NCBI GenBank assembly: GCA_013397455.1
Contig: VYZB01000124.1
Coordinates: 1,950,381-2,014,380 of the forward strand
DNA from: Crotophaga sulcirostris
Lineage: Eukaryota; Chordata; Aves; Cuculiformes; Crotophagidae
Length of the DNA stretch: 64,000 nucleotides
Direction of reading: 5' to 3'
Shown here: one piece after another, positions 23,560 through 36,361 of the stretch
How positions within the stretch are numbered: position 1 is the stretch's first letter
How the letters are laid out: each line of letters begins with the position of its first letter
Notes under the pieces: generated by a model
The model's input: only the letters and a program-made list of their open reading frames with translations
Databases searched by the model: none
Told to the model about the DNA's origin: nothing
Position numbers and translations under genes: made by a program

Positions 23560-23800
23560 CACTTCATCTTTAATTTGATTTTTCTGTTCAATAACGGTGG
23601 TAAGCATTAGTGTCACTGTAATTTTACAGACTACCATTAGATAACAGGAGAATATCAAATGTGAGGATTATGTGCAGTATCAGTGGCAAAATATTATACC
23701 TGGTGATGATTTAGAAGAACATTAATGTCTCAGGCATGCTATCAGACATGTCATGAATTGGACAATAAACTGTCTCGTTCTTCAAATAATTACTCATGGG
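23560..23800. promoter_or_regulatory. Candidate conserved AT-rich element
   Basis: AT-rich block with TTTAATTTGA, CACTGTAATTTTACAG, CCATTAGATAAC, AACATTAATGTC and AAATAATTACTC, set against GC-rich sequence starting at about 23830. Inference from composition. Confidence 0.2.
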
Positions 23801-26176
23801 CTGGTGTCTGGCTGTGCAGGAGGGGGATTAGCGCCCATGGAGCCGAATACCCCACCTGTAGCTGGGGACCCGCCCGTGGTTCTCCTACAGCAGCACCTCC
23901 TTGCTCCTGCAGCTCATCCCGAGGTGGGCGGCGCGGGCGGAGGAGTGACAGATGCTGCCCATTTTGAGCAGGTCGATAACAGAATTGGTGTAGACCACGG
24001 TTATTTTTGTGTTTAATTCGCTGAACAAAATGAAACAGGTAAATCACTCAGGAGATGTGAGCTGATGTTAATAGGTGCATTTGCAGTGCTATCTATAAAT
24101 GAGCTCTGCAATTACTGACTCATGCCATCCTTTGTGCTCCATGGGCTGCAGGGAGGCATCTTTCCCTGCCAGCACCCCTGGGTGCAGCCCCTGGGCTCCT
24201 GCAGCGAGGGCTGGGTCTCACTGGATCGAGGCGATGCCCAGAGCCTGGCAATGTGCAGCAAGCATGGGGCATGCTCTGCTCTTCTGTGGCCTCGCAGGAA
24301 TAGGGCTGAGCACCTCTTCCAGTAACAGATTGCCTGGTCCTCTTGCCTTCCTTGCCCAAGGGCAGTAAGTGAGCAGTAAGCATCTCCATGGCAGGGACTC
24401 GGCAGTCTCTCTGCTCCTCCAGTTTCCCCTAAACATCTGCATTTTGCATGGCCCAAGGAGCTTGGTTAATCTGGTGCTGTGGCTGCTGAAGGGCCTGCTC
24501 ACCCAGAGCTAATAGCATGGAGCAAAAAGCAGAGCTGCTAACGGCAACTGCGGGTGAGGACGAGAGGCTCCAGGATAAGCATGAAATTGGATCAGCGCGG
24601 CAGCGCGCCGGTTACCAGCGAGTGACTCCTACAAGAAGCTGCAGCGCGCTCGGCTCCCCGTGGAGGAGGCTGAGCTGGCGTGGAGGCTGGCTCATGGTGG
24701 GGGATGTTTGTCTTGAAGCACCCTGGAGGAGCCTCCTTAGAGCAAGGGACATCTGTCTGGGATGAGAGAGAGCATCAAATGATCACTGCTGCGTCTGGGC
24801 ACTGTTCTCACCTCTGCCTGCGAGGGAGCCCACCTGCGGTGCTGCCAGCTTCTGCTGGGCTCCCCACCTGCCTGCTTGGCCCGTGGGCTGAGCACACATC
24901 ACAGGGCATGTGGCAAAGCGGCTGAGCCGAAGGGGCTGCAGGCAAAATGCCAAAGGATGGGAGGAAAGTTCTGTGCCTGTTCTGCTGAGTAAACCAGCTG
25001 GCAGCACCCCAAGGCACCTGGCAGCAGGGTGCTGGGGAGGGTGGTGTGGGTGCTGGCAGCTGCTGCCTCCTGCTTGTGGTGGGACTGGAAATATCCCCAG
25101 TGGTACCCGGCAGCCCAATCTGCATGAGAGTGCAGAGCAACCTGCACACCCGCACATCTACACTACTATATTTCAGCATCTGTGCCAATCCTGCACAGCT
25201 GCCAGATCAGAGGCAGGGTTTTCTGTGACTAATCTCTATCCTGCTGCACTCCTGGAGGTGTTGCCAAGCTCTTTACCCAGCTTTGCCATAGAGGATGCAG
25301 CACCTTTGCCCAGAGGAGATGCAGAAGCTTGGCTGCAGGGATGTTTAACCTCTCCCCCATCACTGGGGTGGAATGTGGGACCTCCTGAGGATCTTCAGCA
25401 CCAACTCTTCCACGCTTCCGTGAGGCACAGTGGTCCTGGCGTTGGGATGCTGTGGAGCGCTCTGGCAGCTTCCCAGAACAGCATCCTATGCAAGGCAGCA
25501 TTAGTGCCCATGCCAAATGGTTTGCTGATGCCTGGTCAATACCCAGCTCTGCAAAAAAACCCTGGCAGCAGCAAAGCAGTTTGGGGGCTGCAGGACTGAC
25601 CCCTCCGTAGGTGCCCTGAGTGAGCCACATCATCCTCGTGGTCCCATGCCAAGGATGGTCATCCAGAAGGCGTTGGGCACATAACCCTCGTAGCACTGCG
25701 GAACAAAGATGTCTTGTCCCAGGAGGTGGTAAAAGATATTTACAGATGGCCATGCAGGCATAATTGAATGGCATTAGAGTGGTGCTATTTCTTTTTTTTA
25801 AATATAAATCTTAAATCATTCCTTAGCTCTCGCTGCTGTTACAATTTGAAACTTGGCTTTTTAAAAGTTTATTGTGCACTAATTCATTCAGGCCGTTCAT
25901 TTACATTCTGCTGACAGGGTACAAAATGGGTTCTTTTTTCATCCCAGAGAATTCTGACTTTGGCAATTTATGGTGCCTTTTGGAGTTAATCAGGATGTTT
26001 CCTAAACTTCCATAGCAATAGGAACACATTTATCAATAAGCACCTGAGAGGTGGCTGGGCATTATTGATATCCCTGGTGCATGCAGAGTTTCTGAAGGAC
26101 TTGTGCTTGGGCTGAAAGCCATGGATTGGGGCCAGGGTCCCTCCAGCATCACTTGATTGTGCTCCCTGGGGATGTT

Positions 26177-26275
26177 GTGGTGCTTAGGGACAGGGTTTAG
26201 TGGTGAACTTGGCAGTGTTTGGTTTACAGTTAGACTTGATTGTAAAGGTCTTTTGCAACCTAAAGGATCCTATGA
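26177..26275 (+). mobile_element. CR1 LINE, 3' terminal fragment (older variant)
   Basis: The plus strand reads GTGGTGCTTAGGGACAGGGT, TTAGTGGTGAACTTGGCAGT, TTACAGTTAGACTTGAT and GGTCTTTTGCAACCTAAAGG, ending at a decayed octamer (GATCCTATGA). This variant differs from the other 3' end types in the window by its 'GGTGAACTTGGCAGTG' block. About 100 bp remain. Confidence 0.82.
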
Positions 26276-27039
26276 CCTCGAGAGCCCCCTTTTTTGCCCT
26301 TGTCAAAAATGCCCACATGTTGTTCTTCTCATCTTCTGACCCTGAAGGAGCCTGAAGCCTTTGGGCAGCCCCTGGGGAGAGCTGAGTGCCCCAGCCCCTT
26401 GGCAGTGCCCATCAGAGGGACCTGCCACCACTGGCACATCGCTCGCGTGCCATGGATGGAGGCCCCTTGGTGCTGCTCCACAGAGCCACTATCATACCCT
26501 TTCGTGCTGCAACACCGTGTTTTCACTCTTCCAAACGCTGTCAGAGCAAGTCACAGGAGGGATTATTTTTGGCTCTGTTCAGCGTAGTTACCTAGCAATT
26601 TGCAGGAGGCTTGGTATTACTGGGTAGTTACTCAAGCCGTGCGAGCAGCTTTGCAGCGAGCAATTCATTTGTGGCATTTGGTTCCTTTTACTGCTCACAA
26701 ATAGTCCAGACGCCAGCTTGGAGTCTTACAAATTTGTTCTCTGCTGGAAAGATTTCAGCCCCGTTGGTTGTTTGTGAAATATTTCCTCTGATCGTGGCTT
26801 CTGAGAGCTTGCTGCCTGTAATTCCCAAATCATGCCTGGGCTCGGACCACTGGTGTGACACAGTGCTTTTTTTTTTCCTGTCCTGTGCAAGAGAGGGAAG
26901 AGAGCAACATGTGCTGATGTGAATGTTTCGCAGGACATTTGCTTGGAAATGTCTTCTGGTATTTTGCTTTTGGATTTCTTCGATTGAAGAGGAATAACTT
27001 GCAAACATCTTCCTCTTCCGGCTTCTTCCCATGTTGACA

Positions 27040-27240
27040 CACAGCATCACTGCTTTAATGAGCCATAAATACTGTTTACATTTGGCTTATTATCTCCAAG
27101 GTCATTTATGCTTTTTCAATCATCCTGAGTGCTTACAGGCCTTCTTCTGTTCCCTGCAGAACTTTAAGAATTGTGATGAGGAATTGCTATTATTCAGCTA
27201 ATAAGCAATATTGATTACTAAAAAGCAAAGTCAATGCCTT
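27040..27240. promoter_or_regulatory. Candidate conserved AT-rich element
   Basis: AT-rich block with GCTTTAATGAGCCATAAATA, CAAGGTCATTTATG (nuclear-receptor half-site-like) and CAGCTAATAAGCAATATTGA. Composition-based call only. Confidence 0.2.
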
Positions 27241-28039
27241 CCATCCTCCCAGTATCAAACTGGAGGGGAAAAGCCCCAGGGAAGATCCCAAGTGGTGAAG
27301 AACAGGGAAAATAGCATCCAGGTGGCAAAGAGCCACGGCTCTATGGTAAATGTTCAAGAATCTTAATTAGGAACAAATTAAAGCTACTTCAGTTCTATGT
27401 ATCGCATTACTCATGTTATTAAATTATAGCTAAAAGAAAGAAAACCTGTTTGAGACTTCTTGCTCTTACAGGCACCTCTGGCATCCATCCCTGGTGCTGT
27501 GCAGCTCACCTGGGTGCCTGTGCCGAGAGCTTGTGGGTGCCCACTGGCACAGGTGTGTGCTCAGCTTTTTGCAGGTTTCCTACACTGGCAAAGCCTTTCG
27601 TGCAGGCAACCGTTTGGAACTCGTTCAGCTCACAAGCGGCCTTCAAACAAGGCACCACCTCAACGGGCGCCTCCAGCCTTGGCGCTTGCAGGTGCACAGA
27701 TCGGGTTTTGTGGTCTGCTCACCTGGAGACTTCTTGCAAGCGCTTGCCCGAGGCTGAGCCTTTGGGTGGGAGCGTCCCTGTGTCCTGGCAGGAGCAAACT
27801 CAGCGACAGCCACCGCTGAAGGACACTCGTTTAATCCCATCAACGCCGCAGCTGTGTTTGCTCTGCAGTCAGGTGCGATAACATCGCATCAGGTACCGCC
27901 GAAGCTTTTCAAGGGAAATGTGTTTATGAAACTTTGCTCCCAGCACATAAATGTTTGTTCCCTCTATTATCCTGACCATTTTCCTCTCCAAAGCGTGGAA
28001 GAGAAAACTGCTACGAGAGCGATGGTTCTTTCGGAGCTC

Positions 28040-28215
28040 CGGCAAGCGCTGAATGTTTGCTTTAAATAGAATTAACCATGCAAATTGAATCATGTGAGCG
28101 CAAATTAGCGCTCATTTCGCGGGTGCTCTCGGTATCACTTAACCTACCATTTACCCCAAGACATCTGCTAAGTGCCATTCTCTCAAGTACTTAAACAGCA
28201 CCTATTGCTACCAAA
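28040..28215. promoter_or_regulatory. Candidate conserved element with octamer word
   Basis: Contains a perfect ATGCAAAT at 28078-28085 close to GAATTAACC, then two words built on GCGC (GTGAGCGCAAATTAGCGCTC near 28096-28115). Low repeat content and mixed AT/CpG texture fit a regulatory element, but this is inference. Confidence 0.22.
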
Positions 28216-28440
28216 AAAGCCCCAGCCCCACGGAACAACAAAGCTGCCGGAAAGCCTGTAATTATCATTAAAGGGCTATTGTGCTTTTGGCGATGATGAA
28301 GCCGGCGGGTGAGGCTTTCCACGGCTGGTCCTCCTGCTTGCCAAAGGGAGGTGGAGCAGAGCTGGGGCTGAAACCTTCAAGCTCCCTTCCCCTGGTTGCT
28401 TCCACAGCTGGGAAGGTCCTGGCACACAACCATGCCATTT

Positions 28441-28630
28441 TCATAGAATGGTTTGGGTTGGAACGGACCTCAAAGCTCATCCAGTTCCACTCCCCTGCCA
28501 TGGGCAGGGACACCTCCCGCTGGATCAGGGAGCCCCATGCAACCTGGCCTTGAACACCTCCAGGGTTGGGGCAGCCACCACTTCTCTGGGCAACCTGTGC
28601 CAGTGTCTCACCACCCTCACCCTTTTTTGC
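28441..28630 (-). mobile_element. CR1 LINE, 3' end fragment
   Basis: Minus-strand CR1 3' end. The plus strand starts TCATAGAATGGTTTGGGTTG and includes CACCTCCCGCTGGATCAGG, CCTTGAACACCTCCAGGG and CAACCTGTGCCAGTG. Minus-strand translation gives HRLPREVVAAPTLEVFKARL, the ORF2 C-terminus. A deletion of about 10 bp shortens the GGGCTTGGAG block relative to the other copies. Confidence 0.95.
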
Positions 28631-31175
28631 TTAAACCCAGCTTGGTTTGAGGCAGGACCCATCCCCTGGTGAAGCTCTGCAGGATGAGGCACCGTGCAGC
28701 ATCCTAAGGCAGTGATTAACGCAGGGAGAGCCAGCACAGCCTGCCTGGACAGGAGCTACTGATTGTCCCAGGGTTTGGCACAAAGAATGGGAAATGTGCT
28801 GGAAGAGGAACACTGGACTGGGGTTGGGCTCCCCAGCCAGGGTTTCCACCCTGTGCAAACGCTGGGGAGGAGGTGACCCATCTCCTGGCAGGTTTTAGCC
28901 TCTGCTATCTCTTGCTGGCATCGCTTCCCTGCCAGCTGATAAGGAGACAGAGGGCCCAAGGCTGCGGTGAGCACAGTGCTGCTCCTACAAGCCTTCTGCA
29001 ACGTGATCTATTATTTACACGGTTATTTAAGCCTTTGTTGTCATAGCTGGGAGAATTAATGCATCAGCCTTGCAGAGAAGACAGAGTGCCGGCGCGCTGG
29101 AAGTGCTCGGCGCTCTGCCCTTCAGCGCGGGTTTGCTGATGCACCTCAGATTGGGACTGGAAAGGTGGAGGGTGGGAGGAAGGGTAGAGGGCAGTGGCAT
29201 CACTGGTGTCCAAGTAGCTCAAAGGGGTCCCATGGATGCTCGATTTGGACCCCTCATGGGAAACCTGGCTGTGATGCTCATCTCCCACGATTCCTGCCCC
29301 CTTCCCACAGTGTGAGAAAAATTCATTGTGCCTGGTATGAATAGAGTTGGACACAATTCCTCCACAGTGGTTATGCAAATTCCCAGCCATAATGACACAT
29401 TGTCTTGTGTGATCCTGCGAACAGATGGCCTAAAGACAGGCTCAAGATCTGAATTAGTCCTGGGCTCTTGCAACATAGCTGGGAGCATATGGTCCTCATA
29501 GATTCATGGTTTAGCCTTAACAGCAAAGTGAACTGTTTCAGATGAATAAAAGGAAAAGAAGAGGAGAAAAAACAATATTGTGATGATTCAGTAGTACTCA
29601 GGCTCTTCTGAAAAGCTTCAAACTCGTGTATACTTCTAGCAACAGATGAAGTTTTGCTGCTGATGATCCACGGAGAGTCGAGCAGCTCTGCTCTGCAGAG
29701 CACACATCGCTCACGCAGGTGCCTGTTTCCAGACGTGTCCTGGGATGGCAGATGTCACATCAGCCTGGAGGAGAGCCTCCACTGGTAGCAGATGGTTAAG
29801 CTGGCTGTCGAGCTCATGTTGCCCAAAAGCCTGACTGTGGTGAACCTGTCCTGCGCGGCACGCTGGTGGGATTTGTGTTTCTCATGGACGAACTAGGCTC
29901 TCACAGAGGTCTTGCCAGGGTATCATGGATCACAAATGCAGTGTCCAAAGGCTGGAGGACTCTGGTCTCATCCTTACTGTGAAAAGCAAACTGCTACCAT
30001 CTCCTATGCTGATTCCCCTGCAAGGTGGAGATGCTGGGATGCAGGCAAGAGCATGGTCCCACTTGCAGCAGCACTGTCCTTTGGCTCCTGTGGCAGTGAG
30101 CTGCATGTACCGAGCTCAGAGTCTGCTTCAGACCTGTTATTTATGCTACAGCATCCCAGCTGGCTCCAAAAGTACCAGCGGTGGTTTATAATTCCATTTG
30201 GCATTTTGTTTTATTGCAAGGCTTGAGGAGTTGCTTTGATAGATAGCTTCTTTTCTCCTGTTTGTCACATCTGCGCTGCATGTTTTATCAGTTGCTGGTT
30301 TCCAACTTGGAATCCATCAAGAGGGGCACCTATTCTGGAAAAAGGGGCATCGTGTGTGTGGTTCTTATAGTTTCGTAAATACATGGGTTTCTTTTCTGGT
30401 TTACTTCAAGCTCAAGGTGGTTTTAAGGCAGCTCATTGCTGCTGCCGGGGATTTCTCTGGGGACCAAATAGGAAGGTAATACATATGGTGAAAGTGCTGA
30501 GCCACGGTGATTAATTCTGTCAGTTAAATATTGTACTAGTATTAAACAGCAGATGCTGCTGTAACCGCCTCCCCTCCAACATCAGAAGATCCGTTCTGTT
30601 CCCATCAGCAGAGGAGCTGGCACCTCAGAATACAGCAGCTGGATGAAAAGAGTTTACTTTTTTAAAAGCTACACTATTTCTAATCAGTTGTGGGTCTGGG
30701 TCCCCATATTTGTCTTTGGTAAACTCTGTAATCTGAGCAGGTGCACCCAAGGCTTGTAACTGCAAGCGTGCAGAAGGGGTTTTGGTGGTTTCATGGTGCA
30801 GCAGTGCCAGGACCAGGGCGATGCTGTGGCCCTGCCTGAGCCAGCGCTCCGCTGGGCGCATCCCAGACCTCCATCAGGACAGGTCCCCCTGCACTGACTG
30901 CCAGCTTGGCAGTGCTGCTGGCTTCTTTGGTTTCCAAGGCAACCACGAGATGCTGTGCCATGGAGCTGAGTAATGGTGCGTGCCATGGCACTGCCAGCTT
31001 CTGCTGGTTCCTTTGGGAAGCGGGTGGCACAAGCTGCTCTGGAGGAGCCCCAGGGAACATGGGTGCAGGGCACAGTGTGTGGTCAGAGCCAGCTGCAGGG
31101 GATTTATTTCATGGCAGAAAGAGAGCAGAGGGTCTGTGCAGGAAGGGAGCGCTTGCAGCCCTGCAGGGAAGCACA

Positions 31176-31196
31176 ACATATATATGTATATATTTA
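31176..31196. repeat. Short (TA)n run
   Basis: About 20 bp of imperfect ACATATATATG/TATATA dinucleotide repeat. Ordinary low-complexity sequence. Confidence 0.7.
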
Positions 31197-34100
31197 GTGG
31201 TGCAGCAAGACAAATGAGCCCAGCTCTTTGAACCATTCATCTAACTCGTGTGCCCTGGACCCCTGTTGCCACCACAGCCTTTTCCAAGTAAATTAACTCC
31301 TGTGCCTGGCACTGTTTGCTCCAGCGAGCCACTGTGCTCCGAGGCACGGCAGCCTGCGGTGGCTTTTCGGGAACCCATGCTGTGACTTGGCTCTTTTAGC
31401 AGGCAGGGCACAGTGCAAAGCAAAGTGACTGGGCTGCATGTGGCACAAGCAGGAATTCCAGCCTTATTGTCCTCTGCTACCAGAGTCTACCTTGATGAGC
31501 AGGTGGCTTGCAGGCTCGCTGAGCCATGACTGTTGTGCTAAGCAAGACGAAGAAGCAAGGAAAGTAAACCCCTGGGTAGAGCAGGAAAGCCACCAAGGTG
31601 GGCCACCTTGGGAGATCTGCTGCCACCGGTGATGGTGAGGGGCCAGTGTGGTGGAGGAGCTGCCCCAGCATCACTGCTTCTGCTGCTGGAGGGGGCACAG
31701 CTGGGCCTGGGGCAACCGCCAGGTGGTTCTGCTGTTCGAACACAGCCTTTCCCTCATTGCTGCTTGCACAGGGCCATGGCTGTTGGGAAAACTGCTTTGT
31801 CTGCCACCTCGGAGTCAAAAGTTAGGATTTTATCCTTGCCTCAACTGAAGACACCTTGGCTGGATGTTCAGGGTGGACCGTGGCCACCCACGGTGATGCT
31901 CGCAGTCCCCACACAGCATCGCGGCTCCCACCCCCTCACCCCGTGCCCGCCCCAGGCAGAGGGGATGTAAACTGTTAAAATACAGCCCTGGATTTTGTTC
32001 TAAGAGCTGTCTCCTGGTGTACGAGGCTCCCTGCTGCCTTCCAATCACTCTCTGCTGACATGCAGCAGTAAAACCCGAGCAGCCAGGGTGCCAGCTGGGG
32101 CTCTGGGCGTGCTCCCTGCGCCCATGGCGGGGGGGGGGCGGGATGCTGCCTGCCTTTCCCAGGCTGTGCTCATGAGAATTATCAATGCTTGGAGCTGAAG
32201 GGCAGGGAGAGGTGGGCTACACCTTTTCCACTGGTCTTGGCAATGGCCAAGTGACTGATGCTCAGCCATTATCTTATTTTTCGTTTTTCTTGTCCTGGAG
32301 GTGAGAAGGGACAAGGCCGGTGCGATGCTGAGCACCCTGTGCTGCTGCCGGCTTGCGTGGTGGGGGCTCCCTGTGCTCCCACCCTGCTGGTGGGTGGACA
32401 TCCCTCTTTCCGTGAATTGTATCTGTTGTGTGTATTGTAACTCACTCCACTTCTTGCTGGCTGCGGTGAGGAATTCCTCTCTCCTCTGCCTGAACCTGGT
32501 CACAGCAGGCTATGAGGAAGCTGGATTTTTAAGGCACATGGGCTCCCTCACCCCGGCTGCTGCTCTGCACGTGCTCTCAGAGTGAGAAATGGGGGTTGAG
32601 TTCTCCTTCCCACCCACAACTGTCCATAACAGCTGGAGGGAGGAGGCTGGTGTTGGCATTCACCCACAGCAGGACCATGCATCTCCACACTGCTCGCATC
32701 CCACTGGAGGGATTTGAAATAGAAAGCTTCAGCACTTTGCTTATGTAAAGCAGTTGCTCCCTGCTTCGACATTACATCTGAGGAACATTGCTTAAAACAA
32801 ACTCTTCCAAGGCAAGATGTTCTATTTCTATAGCCATAGTTGTGCCAGCAACAGAGTAGCAGGAGGTCTGCAGGACAGTTGTGCCTCGGGGCTGGTTGGC
32901 CAGATATCCACAATGTCAAGGTCCAAGACCATCATCTTGTTCAAGCGAGGTCTGGAGGTTTGTCCAACTGGCAAATGGCCGCAGGCAGATGCACAATATT
33001 TCTTCATCGGTTTTAACGGGCTGGATTGTCTTGAACACATTTACGGCTCAGCTTTAAATGCTAAATAGAAATTGCTGAACAGAAAATCATTTTTAGGAGT
33101 CTGATGAAGATCCCCAGCTGACCTCGATGTCCAGGGCCACCTTGGGAGAAAGCACAAGCTGCCTCATCTTTGCATCGGTCTTGTGTTCGTGCCCTCTTGG
33201 ACCGTGCAAAGCACCAAGAAAAGCCCCAGGTTATTTCCATCTGGATCCAGGGAGAGCTGATGCTGTGCTGTGGCTGTGTACCAGTCCTCCTCAGGGATCA
33301 CAGCACCTCCATCCACTCCGGCTGTGCTTTACACGCCCAGCACCACCTACCCCTCCGGTGTGAGTGACCCCCCTCCCTTGCTGGGGCTGAGAAATGGGCA
33401 CTGCAATTGCAAGAGATGCCAGTGACTTATTACTCTAATAAAAATTTATGCTGCTTACTTGAGCATCTGCTGAACCAGGTGGAAAGGCGGGATTAATCTC
33501 CCGCACGTCACATTCTGTCGGCATCACAGTCCCCGCTGATGGGGCATCTCTGCCTTCCCACCCCCTCTGCCTGCAAGGCCTGGCCTCTCCTTTCTCCTCT
33601 TGGTGGAGGCAGGATACTCGCAGCCGGTCCCCGTGGCCTCACCACACCACTCCGCTCAGGCACCTTGGCAGCTTTCCCGCACGCGTGATCGATGAACCTC
33701 GTTCCTCTGTAACAGCTCCACAGCCAATAAAGGGGAATAAAATGTGAAACGCCACGCAAACGGCATCCCTGAAGAGCGGTAAAGCGCTAAACTGCTGCTC
33801 CTTGCGACAATCGGATGAGATTTTTGTCTTTAAACAAATAACCCTAGTTAACAAAGAAGAATATTCAAATCCTGTGCAGTGCATTGAAGGGGTAGAGGTG
33901 GCTCCTTACAGGCAGCGGGACGGATCCTGCGCTGAGCAGCACCTGCATCCCGGGGCAGCCGGAGCGCACACAGATGGGGAGGAGCAGGATGCAGCACTCT
34001 GGCCCCACTGTCCATCTGCTGCTGGAAGCAGCTTTAATTTTGCCTCGTGCGAAGCAGCTGAGCACCCAGACCTCACACCTAGCAGGTCTGGGTGTTGCCA

Positions 34101-34489
34101 TGCAAGCACAGACAGAGGTAATTTGGGACCTTCCTGGCCTAAGTGAAGTGGCCTGATGGAGATGCCTGGCACAGCAGGGTGGAGAGCTCGGTCTCCCTGG
34201 CGATGGTTGCCATGCGATCGCTGCTGTGGCACCACAGCCGCCTGACTTCAGTCAAACACGGTTTTTCTTCCCAAAGGAACGCGCTTGTGTCAGAGTCCCC
34301 GGGGAGGCACCGAGGAGCCCTGTGCTGTGACAGCTCGGGCTGCGGATGGATGGGCCCCTGCTGATGGGGAGAGGGGAAAAAAGGAGAGACTTGCCCTTCC
34401 AGGTCCTTCCCAGGTGCAAAATCCTTTCCCACAGTGGAACACAACCATCAGTCACAGCCCTGCAGTAGAAGCAGTTTTCCAAACATAAT

Positions 34490-34770
34490 GTGGCCTGGAA
34501 GACATTTATAACCTATTTTTTGGGGTGGGTATTTAACCCTTCCATGTTGATGCCCAAGCTGCAGTTTGCCTCCGTAGTCTCACAGCCTTTTCTGTGCTCC
34601 TGAATTTGATGGATTAACAGGTTTATAGTAGTGTTTTCTGTCCTCCCAGCAAACAATTTGAGTTATACTGTAAGATAACTCTGCTATTTTTAAAAATTCA
34701 TCCTCTATAGAAATGCAGGTTTCTTATTTTAAATCCAAATGTAAAAAATATATCACGTTAATGCAAGAAG
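34490..34770. promoter_or_regulatory. Candidate conserved AT-rich element
   Basis: AT-rich block containing TTTGATGGATTAACAGG, GAGTTATACTGTAAGATAAC and ATATATCACGTTAATGC. It lies in repeat-poor DNA 330 bp before the stronger candidate at 35095-35535. Inference only. Confidence 0.2.
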
Positions 34771-35094
34771 GTAGTAGGAAACCAGTGGGAAGAGGCAACA
34801 CCCCCAGCTGAACAAGTGCTTTGTCTCTTGACATCCTGTGACTGGTTCAGCTCGGAGCTGTGCACCCATTCACACCGCGTCGCTGTGTCACACCGTGAGC
34901 GCGGTGATGAACAACGCCTGGAGTGCTGGGGGCTGCTGAGACTCCCACAGGCATCGCGTGTGGAGGGGTCTGGCTTGAAAAAACATCTGATCACGCATGG
35001 CAAACAAGTAAATGTTTAAAATGTGTTGAGAAATGTGCAGCAGGGCTGGAACCACTGGGTAGAGTCGAGTCCTGCAGCACCACCTGCTCTGGCG

Positions 35095-35535
35095 TTGTTG
35101 GCTTTATCTATCAGCAGCGATTCAGGAGTTGTCCCAACAGGAATTGCCTGGTGTTCTATAAATTACTTGTATCTGATTTTTGTATCCTCTTTTACACATG
35201 AACAATAACGTTGAGCTGAGCGTCAGTCATCAGACAGGCATAATTGGATTTGGAAAATGTTATATTGTGAATTAAGCTGACTGATGGGGAAGTGTCAGTT
35301 TTATTAACAATCTTCCTTCAGATGATAATTTTATATCTATAAGGATGAATTACAAAAGAGTACTTGAAGGCATCCGTTCAAAACGATGAAGTCATTTTAA
35401 TAAAGACTGGCTTTTTCTTTCATATACTTGTTTTTAAATATTTTATCTTCTTGTGGGAAACTGCATCCAATTAGGAGCCAAAACCAGTGTAAGAAATGCC
35501 ACGTGATCAATTAGCTCACGTTAGAAATTAGTTTG
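35095..35535. promoter_or_regulatory. Candidate conserved AT-rich element with E-box
   Basis: About 440 bp of AT-rich, repeat-free sequence. It holds GGCATAATTGGATTTGG near 35237, GTCAGTTTTATTAACAATC near 35294, and CATCCAATTAGG near 35465. A perfect E-box palindrome CACGTG at 35500-35505 is followed at once by ATCAATTAG and a second TCACGTTAG. The close pairing of CACGTG with homeodomain-type cores is the most enhancer-like texture in the window. No experimental or alignment support. Confidence 0.3.
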
Positions 35536-36361
35536 CACACAGACCCCGGGCACGCGGAGCTTCATAGCAGCCGAGCAGCAAGCCCTGGCCAGGGACTATT
35601 TGCTGATGTGCAGGTTTGGGTCCCATTTTGCTGGGGGGGGGGAACTGGATTCTGGAGGTGATCGGTGCATCTTGGCTTATTAACAAGAGCAGAGCGTGTT
35701 CTCCTCTTTGCACACCACAATCCTTTGCCCTCAGAAGAGCTCCCACGGGCACAGCCTTGCAAGGAACCCTTGCAGCAAAGGGGAAGGTGCCAGCCCTGAG
35801 CACAGCCCTGGCTCTCAGGTGATGAATCCAGGCTCCATCCTGTGATGCTGTGGGGTCTGAAAACATTTTGCTCCATTTTTCCCCTCTGAATAGCTTTTGT
35901 GGTTTGTGTTTTCACATTCTTCCTGTGGCTGTGGGGAAAAGTGAATGGGCTGAATCCTCCAGGCAAGAAGAGCTGGACAATTTGGTCTGCCTTCCCAAAA
36001 AGAGGCTTTAAAAGGAATTCACTGCAATTCAGTACTTAAATAAATGTGAGGACTATAGCAGCGTGAAAGAGCTGGAGGTTTGCAGTAACAACCTGTTTCT
36101 GTTGTGTATTATGATAAATAGTCGTGTCATATGCAGATAAGAGCAAGTAGTGCTCCAGGACACATCTTTGGGATGGAGTTAACATCTCAACTGACTGGTG
36201 CCAGGCCAGGACTCGGCACAAGGCACTGGCACTCTTTGCACGCTCTCCTGGCACGTGTGGCGGAGCTGCCTCTCGTTTCCGCATGCCTTCAGGAGTTCAT
36301 ACCATCACCCTGCCAGCGAGAGGCAAGAGGGAGTGGCACAGTGATCAGCACTGATGGGACC

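Larger units (their letters stand above)
21608..26176. other. Unique stretch, mixed composition
   Basis: AT-rich patches occur at 21970-22130, 22670-22880, 23370-23800 and 25770-26060. GC-rich, CpG-containing sequence lies at 23830-23960 and 24590-24680. A 229-codon plus-strand frame at 24910-25599 is the longest open frame outside repeats but has no recognisable domain. The candidate exon at 22287-22399 is listed separately. Confidence 0.5.
26276..28440. other. Unique stretch with AT-rich islands
   Basis: 26870-27240 and 27355-27440 are AT-rich; 27480-27850 is GC-richer; 28040-28215 is a candidate element with a perfect octamer word. No gene is recognised. Confidence 0.5.
28631..36361. other. 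Long repeat-poor unique stretch
   Basis: This is the longest part of the window in which I see no CR1 piece. It holds a perfect octamer at 29373-29380, a short (TA)n run at 31176-31196, G runs at 32129-32138 and 35633-35642, and AT-rich islands at 30475-30550, 34490-34770 and 35095-35535. No gene is recognised; the open frames, including 33802-34146, lack domain patterns or convincing splice context. Confidence 0.5.
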
